From: Aestuariivita boseongensis
Lineage (GTDB): Bacteria > Pseudomonadota > Alphaproteobacteria > Rhodobacterales > Rhodobacteraceae
DNA: 64,000 nt
Direction of reading: 5' to 3'
Assembly (NCBI RefSeq): GCF_001262635.1
Contig: NZ_JXYH01000001.1
Coordinates: 124,001 to 188,000 of the forward strand
The notes below the pieces were generated by a model. That model had not been told where the DNA came from. It did not search any database and saw nothing but the letters and a program-made list of their open reading frames with translations. Below are positions 1 through 8,374 of this stretch, piece after piece (position 1 is the stretch's first letter; each line of letters opens with the position of its first letter). Made by a program: the position numbers and the translations under genes.

Positions 1-17
1 ATCAAGGATTGTGATAT

Positions 18-899
18 ATGCGAAATCTCGACATCACCACGCTCAGATCCTTCGTGGCGGTCGCCGATAGCGGCGGTGTCACGCGCGCGGCGGGGTTCCT
101 GCATTTGACGCAATCGGCCGTGTCGATGCAGCTGAAACGGTTGGAGGAAAGCCTGAACCTTGAATTGCTGGACCGCAGCGGGCGCGGTGTGACCCTGACC
201 GCAGCGGGAGAGCAATTGCTGGGCTATGCGCGCCGTATTCTGGAGCTGAATGACGAGGCCTGGGGCCGGTTGACGGCCAAGGAATATGAAGGCGAGATCA
301 CGCTGGGCGTGCCCCATGACATTATCTACCCGGCCATTCCGCAGGTGCTGCGCCGCTTTGCCACGGATTTCCCGCGTATGCAGGTCAAGCTGATCTCGTC
401 CCCCACGCGGGCCCTGCGCGAGATGTTCGGGCGTGGCCAATGCGACGTGATCATCACGACCGAGGATCAGGCCGGCCCCGGAGGGGAGGTTCTGGTGCGT
501 CTGCCGCTGGTCTGGATCGGCGCAACCGATGGCACTGCGTGGAAGCGCGATCCACTGCCCGTGGCCTTTTGTTCGAATTGTATCTTCCGGCCCGATGTGC
601 TGCGCCGGCTGGACGGGGCGGACATGCCCTGGGAGATGGTTGTGGAATCCGATATCGACAATGCGGTGGAGGCGGTGGTGAGCGCCGATCTGGCGGTGAC
701 AGCCGTGATCAAGGGATCATTCCCGCGTCAGACCGGGATGGTTGATCATGGCGGAACGCTGCCTGATCCGGGCGAGACGCGGATCATCATGTATGGCGAC
801 CGCGCCGACAACCCGGTGATCACCGCACTGTGCGGACTGGTGCGCAGCACCTATCGCAATGTGACCAAGACCCCGGAGCACGCGCAGCTATCGGCCTGA
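18..899 (+). CDS. LysR-family transcriptional regulator
   Basis: This 293-residue protein has the LysR layout: an N-terminal winged helix-turn-helix (about residues 5-65, with the typical TQSAVSMQLKRLE recognition segment) and a C-terminal effector-binding domain (about 90-285). It should bind DNA as a tetramer and respond to a small molecule that cannot be named from the sequence. An AAGGA ribosome site lies just before the ATG at 18. The next gene points toward it, so its usual divergent target would lie upstream, outside the window. The family call is firm; the target is unknown. Confidence 0.9.
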   Translation: MRNLDITTLRSFVAVADSGGVTRAAGFLHLTQSAVSMQLKRLEESLNLELLDRSGRGVTLTAAGEQLLGYARRILELNDEAWGRLTAKEYEGEITLGVPHDIIYPAIPQVLRRFATDFPRMQVKLISSPTRALREMFGRGQCDVIITTEDQAGPGGEVLVRLPLVWIGATDGTAWKRDPLPVAFCSNCIFRPDVLRRLDGADMPWEMVVESDIDNAVEAVVSADLAVTAVIKGSFPRQTGMVDHGGTLPDPGETRIIMYGDRADNPVITALCGLVRSTYRNVTKTPEHAQLSA

Positions 900-903
900 G
901 GCC

Positions 904-926
904 CGGCGGCGGGCAGGCCGCCGCCG
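904..926. terminator. GC-rich hairpin between convergent genes
   Basis: A perfect 9-bp stem (CGGCGGCGG with CCGCCGCCG) and a 5-base loop sit between the stops of the LysR gene and the oxidoreductase gene. No T-run follows on either strand, so it may act as an RNA 3'-end stabiliser or a weak bidirectional terminator. Confidence 0.5.
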
Positions 927-932
927 CAGGGG

Positions 933-1892
933 TCAGGGTGTAATGATGACCTTGCCTGTGGATTTGCGTGCGCGCAGAAGCTCCATACCCTGTTCCACCT
1001 CGCTCAGCGGCAGGGTGTGGCTGATATGCGGATGCAGTTTGCCTTCAAGATACCAGCCGGTGAGGGTTTTCAGACTGTCGATGATCACATTGGGTTTGAA
1101 CGCCATGTATCCGCCCCAGTAGAACCCTTCGATGCTCAGGTTCTTCACCAGAAGATGGTTGGCGGGAATGGTGGGGATATCGCCACTGGCAAAGCCGATG
1201 ACGATAAGGCGCGCTTCAGGGTTGCAGGCGCGGAAAGCGGCCTTGAAGGCGTCACCACCTACCGGGTCATAGACCACATCCGCCCCGCCAAGCGCCTTGA
1301 TCGCACCGCGCAGATCGTCGGTTTCGGCGTCGATCACGTGATCGGCCCCGGCCTTGCGCGCGACCTCAAGCTTGTCGGCACCGCGGGCCACGGCGATCAC
1401 GGTGGCGCCCATCAGCTTGCCGATTTCCACCGCCGTCAGCCCGACGCCGCCGGCAGCGCCCAGCACCAGCAGTGTTTCGCCCGGCTGAAGGCGCGCGCGA
1501 TAATCCAGCGCGACGTGGCTGGTGCCATAGGCGATCTGGAAGGCGGCGGCGTGTTCGAAGCTCATCGCGTCGGGCAGTTTGACCACCCGTGCCGCGTCAT
1601 ACACGCCCTGTTCTGCAAGACCGCCCGCGCCGCCAAAAACGGCTACGCGGTCACCCACTTTCAGGTGTGAAACCGATTCTCCCACCGCGTTGACTTCGCC
1701 TGAAACTTCCATTCCGAGGGTGAACGGGGCCTCTGGTGTGTCCTGATATGTGCCCGATTGCATCAAAAGATCAGCAAAGTTCAGACCGCAGGCGCGGATC
1801 GAAATGCGGACCTGATGTTGACCTGGTTCGGGGACGGCTATGTCGGTGAGGGCCGGCGCGTCTCCGGCGGTGGCGATATGATAAGCAAGCAT
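933..1892 (-). CDS. NADPH:quinone oxidoreductase-like MDR protein
   Basis: This 319-residue medium-chain dehydrogenase/reductase resembles quinone oxidoreductases. It has an N-terminal GroES-like domain with the GLNFADLL segment (about 37-44) and a Rossmann NAD(P)H site, GAAGGVG, at about 145-151. It lacks the cysteine clusters of zinc alcohol dehydrogenases, which fits the zinc-independent branch that reduces quinones or enoyl/enone substrates with NADPH in the cytoplasm. The exact substrate is not predictable; acryloyl-CoA-type or zeta-crystallin-like activity is possible. It is transcribed alone, convergent with the LysR gene. Confidence 0.85.
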   Translation of the reverse strand: MLAYHIATAGDAPALTDIAVPEPGQHQVRISIRACGLNFADLLMQSGTYQDTPEAPFTLGMEVSGEVNAVGESVSHLKVGDRVAVFGGAGGLAEQGVYDAARVVKLPDAMSFEHAAAFQIAYGTSHVALDYRARLQPGETLLVLGAAGGVGLTAVEIGKLMGATVIAVARGADKLEVARKAGADHVIDAETDDLRGAIKALGGADVVYDPVGGDAFKAAFRACNPEARLIVIGFASGDIPTIPANHLLVKNLSIEGFYWGGYMAFKPNVIIDSLKTLTGWYLEGKLHPHISHTLPLSEVEQGMELLRARKSTGKVIITP

Positions 1893-2255
1893 GTTATTTT
1901 CCCTGTTTCACGGGCAATTAGCGGGTAAAGCCGCCCTGGAGTCAAACCGCGAAATCGGGGGTGACGTGGCGAAAATTCCGCACGGATTCGAAAAAAATGC
2001 TACAAAATGACTTGGGGTAAAATTAGGCATGCGCGTTAACGCATTGTTAACCAGTTGCACGAAACACTCGCTAGTGGTGAATCATAATCCTTGTGCTCAA
2101 CTGCAAAGTAAGACTACTGTTTTGCAAGGTCATTGCCGTTTTTGTTAGAGTGTGCTGTGGCCACAGTGTAAGAGTGTGAATGGAAGCGCATATCTGCATT
2201 AAGTGAAGCTCACAGCGGATCGGTTTCGAAGACATGCTTGTGACGGAGGTAAAGA
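1893..2255. other. Intergenic region between divergent genes
   Basis: About 360 bases separate the divergent oxidoreductase and XRE genes. It is more AT-rich than the flanking genes and must carry promoters for both. The only structure noticed is the 12-bp palindrome at 2155-2166, about 90 bases before the XRE start. No convincing gene is seen. Confidence 0.6.
2155..2166. promoter_or_regulatory. 12-bp palindrome upstream of the XRE gene
   Basis: CTGTGGCCACAG is a perfect palindrome flanked by two further GTGTG-like stretches. Its position in the leader of an XRE regulator gene suggests an autoregulatory operator, but this is inferred from position and symmetry alone. Confidence 0.35.
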
Positions 2256-2630
2256 ATGGCTCACCCTGTTGACGTCCACGTGGGCAAGCGTGTGCGACAT
2301 AGGCGCTGGTTAATTGGCATGACACAACAACAACTGGCTGAAAAAGTCGGGATCAAGTTCCAGCAAATCCAGAAGTACGAGACCGGTGCCAACCGGATCA
2401 GTGCATCGCGCCTTTGGGATATTGCCGATGCGCTTGATGTTCAGGTCAGCTTCTTTTTCGAGGGGCTTGAGGGAGAAAATGCTTCAGGCAGCACCGAAAA
2501 CAAAAGCGTGCCCGCGGATCTGTTGGGCGACAAGGAAGCGCTTGATCTGGTCCGGTCGTATTACGCTATTCCCGAAAACCAGCGCAAACGCCTGTTTGAA
2601 CTTGCCCGTGTGCTCAGCGACGTCGCCTGA
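2256..2630 (+). CDS. Small XRE-family transcriptional regulator
   Basis: A 124-residue protein with an N-terminal Cro/C1-type helix-turn-helix (about residues 10-65). The helices include MTQQQLAEKVGIKFQQIQKY, followed by a short acidic linker and a helical C-terminus probably used for dimerisation. A strong GGAGGT ribosome site (2245-2250) fixes the ATG at 2256. It belongs to a class of small single-copy XRE regulators common in Rhodobacterales and rhizobia; its target here is not known. The palindrome upstream at 2155-2166 may be its own operator. Confidence 0.85.
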   Translation: MAHPVDVHVGKRVRHRRWLIGMTQQQLAEKVGIKFQQIQKYETGANRISASRLWDIADALDVQVSFFFEGLEGENASGSTENKSVPADLLGDKEALDLVRSYYAIPENQRKRLFELARVLSDVA

Positions 2631-2704
2631 AGAGGGCGGTCTCTGATCGGGCAGAATACCCCTGTGGCTTGCGTCATCCCGCGAAGGGTGGCACATCCGC
2701 ATGT

Positions 2705-3505
2705 ATGAATGCCCCTCGTCTTTCAGATCTTGATGTTGCCCACGCCATGGCGGACGCTGCGCGCGCGGCAATCCTGCCGTTTTTTCGCGCGTCTTCCCTG
2801 ATCTCGGACAACAAGGATGAGACCGGGTTCGATCCGGTCACTCAGGCCGATCGCGCGGCGGAAACCGCCATGCGCGATATTCTGGCGCTGCACCGGCCCC
2901 AGGATGGCATCTGGGGGGAGGAATTCGGTCAGCAAAGCGGGTCGAGCGCGCGGACATGGGTTCTGGACCCGATCGACGGAACGCGCGGATTCATCAGCGG
3001 CACGCCCACCTGGGGGGTGCTGATCGCGCTGAGCGACGGTGAGGGCGCACCGCATCTGGGCGTCGTTGATCAGCCTTATATCGGAGAGCGCTTCTGGGGC
3101 AGTGCAGAGGGCGCGTTTTGTGCCGGGCCTTGCGGAACATCTCCCATTCGCACCCGTGCCGCCCGCAATCTGGGAGAGGCGGTTTTGTTCACCACCTTCC
3201 CGGAAGTGGGCGAGGCGCGTGACAGGCAGGGATTCGACGCAGTGGCGGCGCAGGTGAGGCTGGTGCGCTATGGTATGGATTGTTATGCCTATGCGCTTCT
3301 GGCGGCGGGGCAGATTGACCTGGTGATCGAGGCGGGTCTGAACGCCTATGACATCCAGGCGCCCATGGCCGTGATCGAGGCCGCAGGCGGGATTGTCACA
3401 GACTGGCAGGGCGGGGCCGCGCATCTTGGCGGCCAGGTTTTGGCTGCGGCCAATGAAAGCGTGCACGAGGCCGCGCTGAAGCTATTGCGCCCCTTTTCGG
3501 CATGA
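2705..3505 (+). CDS. Inositol-monophosphatase-family phosphatase (HisN-like)
   Basis: A Mg2+-dependent phosphatase of the inositol monophosphatase superfamily, 266 residues from the ATG at 2705. An upstream in-frame TTG at 2669 would add 12 residues; the ATG was preferred because GAAGGGTGG lies shortly before it and the following residues match the family's usual beginning. Metal-binding motifs are visible: GEEFG near residue 80, DPIDGTRGF near 98, and the late YDIQAP segment. In this family the close relatives act on histidinol phosphate, myo-inositol phosphate or PAP. HisN-type histidinol phosphatase is the commonest assignment in Rhodobacteraceae, but the sequence alone does not settle the substrate. 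Confidence 0.8.
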   Translation: MNAPRLSDLDVAHAMADAARAAILPFFRASSLISDNKDETGFDPVTQADRAAETAMRDILALHRPQDGIWGEEFGQQSGSSARTWVLDPIDGTRGFISGTPTWGVLIALSDGEGAPHLGVVDQPYIGERFWGSAEGAFCAGPCGTSPIRTRAARNLGEAVLFTTFPEVGEARDRQGFDAVAAQVRLVRYGMDCYAYALLAAGQIDLVIEAGLNAYDIQAPMAVIEAAGGIVTDWQGGAAHLGGQVLAAANESVHEAALKLLRPFSA

Positions 3506-3553
3506 ACCTCGCGTCGCGATGTGTTGCGCGGCAAACAGTCTGACGGGGGCACC

Positions 3554-4891
3554 ATGGCGCATGTTCTGATCCAAAACGCGCAGGTGATTCTGACCATGAA
3601 CGACGCGCGCGACGAGCTGTCGGATGCCGATATCCGCATGCGCGACGGGGTGATTGCCGAAATCGGCCATGGGCTTGAGGTGAATGGTGCCGAGGTTGTC
3701 GCCGGAGCCGGGATCGTTGTCACACCGGGGCTCGTGAACACGCATCACCATCTTTACCAGACACTGACGCGGGCGGTTCCCGGCGGGCAGGATGCGCTGC
3801 TCTTCGGCTGGCTGCAGACGCTGTATCCGATCTGGGCGCGGTTTGGTCCCGAAGAGATGTTCACCTCAGCCCAGATTGGTCTGGCAGAGCTGGCGCTGTC
3901 GGGCTGCACGATGAGCTCGGATCACCTGTATCTTTACCCCAATGGCGCGCGGCTGGACGACACGATTGCTGCCGCGCAGGAGGTTGGCCTGCGCTTTCAC
4001 CCCACGCGCGGGGCGATGAGCATTGGCGAAAGCGACGGTGGCCTGCCGCCCAATGCGCTGGTGGAGCGGGAAGACACCATTCTGGACGACATGATCCGGG
4101 TGATTGACGCCTTTCACGACCCGAAAGAGGGCGCAATGGTCCGCGTGGGCGTGGCGCCCTGTTCGCCCTTTTCGGTCAGTCGGGAGCTGATGCGCGATGC
4201 GGCCCTTCTGGCGCGCGACAAAGGGGTGATGATGCACACCCATCTGGCCGAGAATGACGAGGATATCGCCTATTCTCTGGCGCAGTTCGGCTGCCGTCCG
4301 GGGCAGTATGCCGATGACCTGGGATGGACCGGGCCGGATGTGTGGCATGCCCATTGCGTCAAGCTGGATGGGCGCGAGATTGACCTCTTTGCCAAAAGCG
4401 GTACGGGCGTGGCGCATTGCCCCTGTTCGAACTGCCGGCTGGGCAGTGGCATTGCGCCTTTGCGGGCGATGCGGGATGCGGGCGTGCCGGTTGGGCTGGG
4501 GGTGGACGGATCGGCCAGCAATGATGCCGGTAATCTGGTGGCCGAGGCGCGGCAGGCCATGCTGTTGCAGCGTGTGGCACGCGGGGCGGACGCGATGAGC
4601 GCGCGCGAGGCGCTGGAGATCGCCACGCGCGGCGGGGCCGAGGTACTGGGTCGGCCGGATTGCGGACAGATCGCGCCGGGCAAGCGGGCGGATCTGGCGC
4701 TTTGGGATGTGCGCGGTTTGGAAAGGGCGGGCAGTTGGGATCCTGCTGCGCTGTTGCTGGCTGGGCCCACCCGGGTGCGCCATCTTTTTGTCGAAGGGCG
4801 GCAGATCGTGCGGGACGGCCAGATCACGACGCTGGATCTGCCGCGCGTGATCGAACGGCAGAACGTATTGGCGCGGCGGCTCGGAAACTGA
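3554..4891 (+). CDS. 8-oxoguanine deaminase (amidohydrolase)
   Basis: A cytoplasmic amidohydrolase of 445 residues that probably deaminates 8-oxoguanine to urate. It has the metal ligands of the fold: NTHHH in the first strand, HTHLAEN, HAHCV, and the SNCRLGSG plus GVDGSASND segments characteristic of the 8-oxoguanine deaminase/hydroxyatrazine hydrolase branch. The ATG at 3554 was chosen over the GTG at 3521 because the protein then begins with the standard amidohydrolase beta-strand. Its stop codon lies inside the first of four hairpins. The guanine deaminase gene converges on it, so the pair suggests a purine salvage or degradation locus. Other s-triazine-type substrates are possible. Confidence 0.82.
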   Translation: MAHVLIQNAQVILTMNDARDELSDADIRMRDGVIAEIGHGLEVNGAEVVAGAGIVVTPGLVNTHHHLYQTLTRAVPGGQDALLFGWLQTLYPIWARFGPEEMFTSAQIGLAELALSGCTMSSDHLYLYPNGARLDDTIAAAQEVGLRFHPTRGAMSIGESDGGLPPNALVEREDTILDDMIRVIDAFHDPKEGAMVRVGVAPCSPFSVSRELMRDAALLARDKGVMMHTHLAENDEDIAYSLAQFGCRPGQYADDLGWTGPDVWHAHCVKLDGREIDLFAKSGTGVAHCPCSNCRLGSGIAPLRAMRDAGVPVGLGVDGSASNDAGNLVAEARQAMLLQRVARGADAMSAREALEIATRGGAEVLGRPDCGQIAPGKRADLALWDVRGLERAGSWDPAALLLAGPTRVRHLFVEGRQIVRDGQITTLDLPRVIERQNVLARRLGN

Positions 4892-4982
4892 CACAGTTTC
4901 CGGCCGGTTTCCGACGCGGAAACCAGGGGTGCATGAGAAACCGCGTCGGTTTCTCAGCCGGTTTTTGCGTCAAAAACCGGCT
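4882..4982. terminator. Four consecutive perfect hairpins with related loops
   Basis: Four perfect inverted repeats follow one another between the convergent deaminase genes: 4882-4902 (8-bp stem, loop GACAC), 4906-4924 (7 bp, loop GACGC), 4934-4956 (9 bp, loop GCGTC) and 4956-4982 (11 bp, loop GCGTC). GACGC and GCGTC are reverse complements, so two hairpins present the same loop to one strand and two to the other. Both genes' stop codons lie inside these structures and the last codons of guaD form the fourth stem. They probably act as bidirectional terminators or mRNA 3'-end stabilisers. Confidence 0.7.
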
Positions 4983-6249
4983 GGCCCGCGATCCAGACCT
5001 GCGCGATGGCGCGGTCATCGCCCATCATGATCGTGGGAAAGACAGCCTCCCACAGATCATCGGCGCGCGCGCTGCGTTGCGCGATGGCAGGAGTTGAGGC
5101 GAGGTCGATCGCGATCACATCTGCCTCCATCCCCGGAGCAAGATTGCCGATCCGGCCGCCCAGCTTCAGCGCTTGTGCGGACCCTGCGGTGGCCAGCCAC
5201 AACAGCTGCGAGGGATGCAGTACCGTGCCATTCAACTGGCCCACCTCATAGGCTGAAGCCATCGTGCGCAGCATCGAAAAGGACGACCCGCCGCCGGTAT
5301 CCGTGGCAAGCCCAACGCGGATACCTTTTGCCACCAGCCCGCCCATATCGAACAACCCCGATCCGATGAAGGTGTTCGAGGTCGGGCAATGCACCACCGC
5401 CGCGCCGGTTTCGTGCAGGCGGTCGATTTCGCGGGGCTCAAGATGGATGGCGTGACCGAAAAGACCGTTTTCGCCCAGAAGGCCATGGGCCTCATAGGTA
5501 TCCAGGTAATCGCGGGCATCGGGATAAAGCTCTTTCACCCAGGCGATTTCGTCGGTCTGTTCGCTTAGATGGGTCTGCATCAGGCAATCGGGATGCTCCG
5601 ACCAGAGCGCGCCCAGCGCCTCAAGTTGTTCGGGCGTCGATGTGGGCGAAAACCGTGGCGTGATGGCATAGCCCAGCCGATCCACGCCCTGCCAGCGGGC
5701 AATCAGGGCGGCGCTTTGATCATGGGCGGTCTGCGCGGTGTCGCGCAGCCCTTCGGGCGCGTTGCGGTCCATGCAGGTTTTGCCGGCAATCACGCGCTGG
5801 CCCCTGGTCTGCGCCTCGGCAAAGAACGCGTCCACGCTTTCGGGGTGGATCGTGCAATAGGAACAGACGGTGGTGGTGCCGGCCTGTGTGGTCAGGTCCA
5901 GATATCGCGCGGCGATCTGCGCGGCATAGGCCGGATCGGCAAAGCGCATCTCTTCGGGGAAGGTATAGGTGTTCAGCCAGTCGATCAGCCGTTTGCCCCA
6001 GCTGGCGATGATCGCGGTCTGGGGATAATGCACATGGGCATCGACAAATCCCGCGAGGATCAGCTGACCGGAATGATCGGCGATCTGCGCATCGGGGGCC
6101 TGGGCGCGCAGGTCGGCCAGCGGGCCGATCGCGGCGATGATGCCGTCTTCGATCAGAAGCGCCTCATGGATCTTTGTGGCGTCTTCCGGCGTTGCATCAA
6201 TGGGGGATCGAACAAAGGACAGAACCTGCCCGGTGATAATCGTTGCCAT
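4954..6249 (-). CDS. guaD: Guanine deaminase
   Basis: A 431-residue amidohydrolase that converts guanine to xanthine and ammonia using one bound zinc. Metal ligands can be seen in FVDAHVHYPQ, MQTHLSEQ, the GHAIHLEP histidine and the ATDTGGGSSFSML segment near the C-terminus. The SNTFIGSG stretch is typical of bacterial and eukaryotic guanine deaminases. The last codons form one arm of a strong hairpin. Its convergent neighbour is an 8-oxoguanine deaminase; the shared location suggests joint handling of normal and oxidised guanine. Confidence 0.92.
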   Translation of the reverse strand: MATIITGQVLSFVRSPIDATPEDATKIHEALLIEDGIIAAIGPLADLRAQAPDAQIADHSGQLILAGFVDAHVHYPQTAIIASWGKRLIDWLNTYTFPEEMRFADPAYAAQIAARYLDLTTQAGTTTVCSYCTIHPESVDAFFAEAQTRGQRVIAGKTCMDRNAPEGLRDTAQTAHDQSAALIARWQGVDRLGYAITPRFSPTSTPEQLEALGALWSEHPDCLMQTHLSEQTDEIAWVKELYPDARDYLDTYEAHGLLGENGLFGHAIHLEPREIDRLHETGAAVVHCPTSNTFIGSGLFDMGGLVAKGIRVGLATDTGGGSSFSMLRTMASAYEVGQLNGTVLHPSQLLWLATAGSAQALKLGGRIGNLAPGMEADVIAIDLASTPAIAQRSARADDLWEAVFPTIMMGDDRAIAQVWIAGQPVFDAKTG

Positions 6250-6413
6250 GCGCGTCCCTTGCGATCCTGTTTTTTCAGCGCCTTCGCTTGCGTCAAGGCG
6301 CGCAACAGATTAGCCCGGCGGCACGGTCCGGTAAATCGGGGCATTATCATTGTTTTCAAGCAGCTCTTTCTTCTAGCTTGGGCAGGGAGGGCCGTACGCA
6401 GAAGGGGGCAGGC

Positions 6414-7808
6414 ATGAGCGCAGATGACATCGTGACAGAACCCGAAGCGGCGCGGGACGAGGATGCCTATGCGCTGGACCGCAAGGCGATCAGTGCAATC
6501 CTCAACGCGGTGGAAGAGGGCGATCAGGTCACCCTGACCGAGCTGATGGAACCGCTTCATGCCGCCGATATCGCGGACATGCTGGAGCAGATCACCAGCT
6601 ATGATCGTGCGCGGCTGATCCGGCTTTATGACCGCGAGTTTGACGGGGAAATCCTGTCGGAACTGGATGAAAGCATCCGGGAAGAGGTCATTTCGATCCT
6701 CACGCCCGAAGTTCTTGCCGAAGCTGTGCGGGAGCTGGAAAGCGACGATGTGGTCGATCTGGTCGAAGACCTGGATGAACCGCAACAGGAAGCGATCCTT
6801 GATGCGCTTGAGGATGCCGACCGCGTCGCGGTCGAGCAGGCGCTGTCTTATCCGGAGTATTCCGCGGGCCGTCTGATGCAGCGCGAGGTGGTGATCGCAC
6901 CCGAACACTGGACGGTGGGGCAGGCGATCGACCATCTGCGCAGCTCGGACAGCCTGCCCGAGCAGTTCTATCACATCGTTCTGGTCGATCCGCGGTTTCA
7001 CCCGGTGGGCAATGTCACGCTGGGCAAGCTGATGCGCTCGCGCCGGGACGTGCCGCTGGCGGATCTGACCGAACCGGTGTTCCAGATTATCCCCGTCACC
7101 CAGGACGAGGGCGATGTGGCCTATGCGTTCAACCAGTATCACCTGATTTCGGCCCCCGTGGTCGACGCCGAAGGGCGGTTGGTTGGCGTGATCACCATCG
7201 ACGATGCCATGATCGTGCTGGATGAAGAGCACGAGGAGGACATCCTGCGCCTTGCCGGTGTGGGGGAGGAAAGTTCGCTCTCCGACCGCGTGATCGACAC
7301 CACAAAGCGGCGCTTTCCGTGGCTCTTCGTCAACCTGATCACGGCGATTGTCGCGTCAATGGTCATTGCTCAGTTCGAGGCGGCGATTGCCCAGATCGTG
7401 GCGCTTGCGGTGCTGATGCCGATTGTCGCCTCCATGGGCGGGAATGCGGGGACGCAATCGCTGACGGTGGCGGTGCGGGCGATTGCCACGCGCGACCTGA
7501 CCGGGTCGAACGTCTGGCGCGTGATCCGGCGGGAAGTTCTGGTGGGCCTGATCAACGGGCTGATCTTCGCCGTTGTGATGGGGATTGTGGGGCTGATCTG
7601 GTTCGGCTCGCCCGCGCTGGGCTATGTGATCGCGGCGGCCATGGTCATCAACCTGGTGGTCGCGGGCTTCGCGGGCACGGTGATCCCGGTGATTTTGGAG
7701 CGTTTCGGGGTCGACCCGGCTTTGGCCTCGGGCGCGTTTGTGACCACGGTGACCGATGTGGTGGGCTTTTTCGCCTTCCTGGGTCTGGCGGTTGTGGTCC
7801 TGCTGTGA
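6414..7808 (+). CDS. mgtE: Magnesium transporter MgtE
   Basis: A 464-residue Mg2+ channel of the MgtE family. The acidic N-terminal helical domain (about 20-130), a CBS-domain pair (about 140-260) and a C-terminal membrane domain of five helices (about 290-460) appear in order. The membrane part includes the selectivity-region motif PIVASMGGNAGTQSLT. The ATG at 6414 follows AAGGGGG and gives the normal family length. The N-domain and CBS domains sense cytosolic Mg2+ and close the pore when it is high. Its stop overlaps the start of the cyclo-ligase gene. Confidence 0.94.
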   Translation: MSADDIVTEPEAARDEDAYALDRKAISAILNAVEEGDQVTLTELMEPLHAADIADMLEQITSYDRARLIRLYDREFDGEILSELDESIREEVISILTPEVLAEAVRELESDDVVDLVEDLDEPQQEAILDALEDADRVAVEQALSYPEYSAGRLMQREVVIAPEHWTVGQAIDHLRSSDSLPEQFYHIVLVDPRFHPVGNVTLGKLMRSRRDVPLADLTEPVFQIIPVTQDEGDVAYAFNQYHLISAPVVDAEGRLVGVITIDDAMIVLDEEHEEDILRLAGVGEESSLSDRVIDTTKRRFPWLFVNLITAIVASMVIAQFEAAIAQIVALAVLMPIVASMGGNAGTQSLTVAVRAIATRDLTGSNVWRVIRREVLVGLINGLIFAVVMGIVGLIWFGSPALGYVIAAAMVINLVVAGFAGTVIPVILERFGVDPALASGAFVTTVTDVVGFFAFLGLAVVVLL

Positions 7809-8371
7809 GCGATCTGGCCCAGGTGAAGGCCGACGCGCGCAAGGCGGCCTTTGCGCGCCGCAAGACGGCCCATGCCGCGGCGGGGCCGGGGGCTTCGGCG
7901 CTATTGTCCGAAGTGCTGGCGGGCTATCGCGGGATGCCTTTGTCGGGATATATGCCCATCCGGACCGAGATTGACCCGCTTCCCGCCATGGCCGAGGCGG
8001 CGGCCCATGGCCCGGTGGGCGTGCCAGTCATCCAAGGTGCGGGGCAGCCCCTGCTGTTTTCGCGATGGGAGCCGGATGCACCCATGAAAGAAGGCCCCTT
8101 TGGCGCGCTGATCCCGGCGCGGGATGATTTTTTCGAACCTGAAATCGTGATTGTCCCGCTGGTGGCGTTCGACGGGCAGGGCGGCAGGCTGGGCTATGGC
8201 GGCGGGTTTTATGACCGCACGCTTGAGCTGCTGCGCGCAAGGCGCGCCACGCTGGCGATTGGCTTTGCCTTTGCCGCTCAAGAGGCCGAGGCGCTGCCGC
8301 TGGAACCGACCGATCAGCCGCTGGACATGATCGTGACAGAACGCGATGTGCGCCAGTTTGCGCGCCGCTGA
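7805..8371 (+). CDS. 5-formyltetrahydrofolate cyclo-ligase
   Basis: A 188-residue cytoplasmic enzyme that uses ATP to turn 5-formyl-tetrahydrofolate into 5,10-methenyl-tetrahydrofolate. The GYGGGFYDRTL segment near residue 130 and the preceding VPLVAFD stretch are the family signature. The start is a GTG at 7805 that overlaps the mgtE stop as GTGA, giving the usual length of about 190 residues and implying translational coupling. Only three bases separate it from the convergent modC gene. Confidence 0.9.
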   Translation: MSDLAQVKADARKAAFARRKTAHAAAGPGASALLSEVLAGYRGMPLSGYMPIRTEIDPLPAMAEAAAHGPVGVPVIQGAGQPLLFSRWEPDAPMKEGPFGALIPARDDFFEPEIVIVPLVAFDGQGGRLGYGGGFYDRTLELLRARRATLAIGFAFAAQEAEALPLEPTDQPLDMIVTERDVRQFARR

Positions 8372-8374
8372 GCC

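Noticed and set aside
1017-1670. 217-codon open frame opposite the quinone oxidoreductase gene
   Set aside because: It mirrors a GC-rich gene with intact domain motifs on the other strand and has no recognisable protein features.
6278-6301. Hairpin GCGCCTT/AAGGCGC in the guaD-mgtE divergent region as a riboswitch or terminator
   Set aside because: Loop of ten bases, no T-run on the useful side, and no conserved Mg2+ M-box features, so it gives no functional support.
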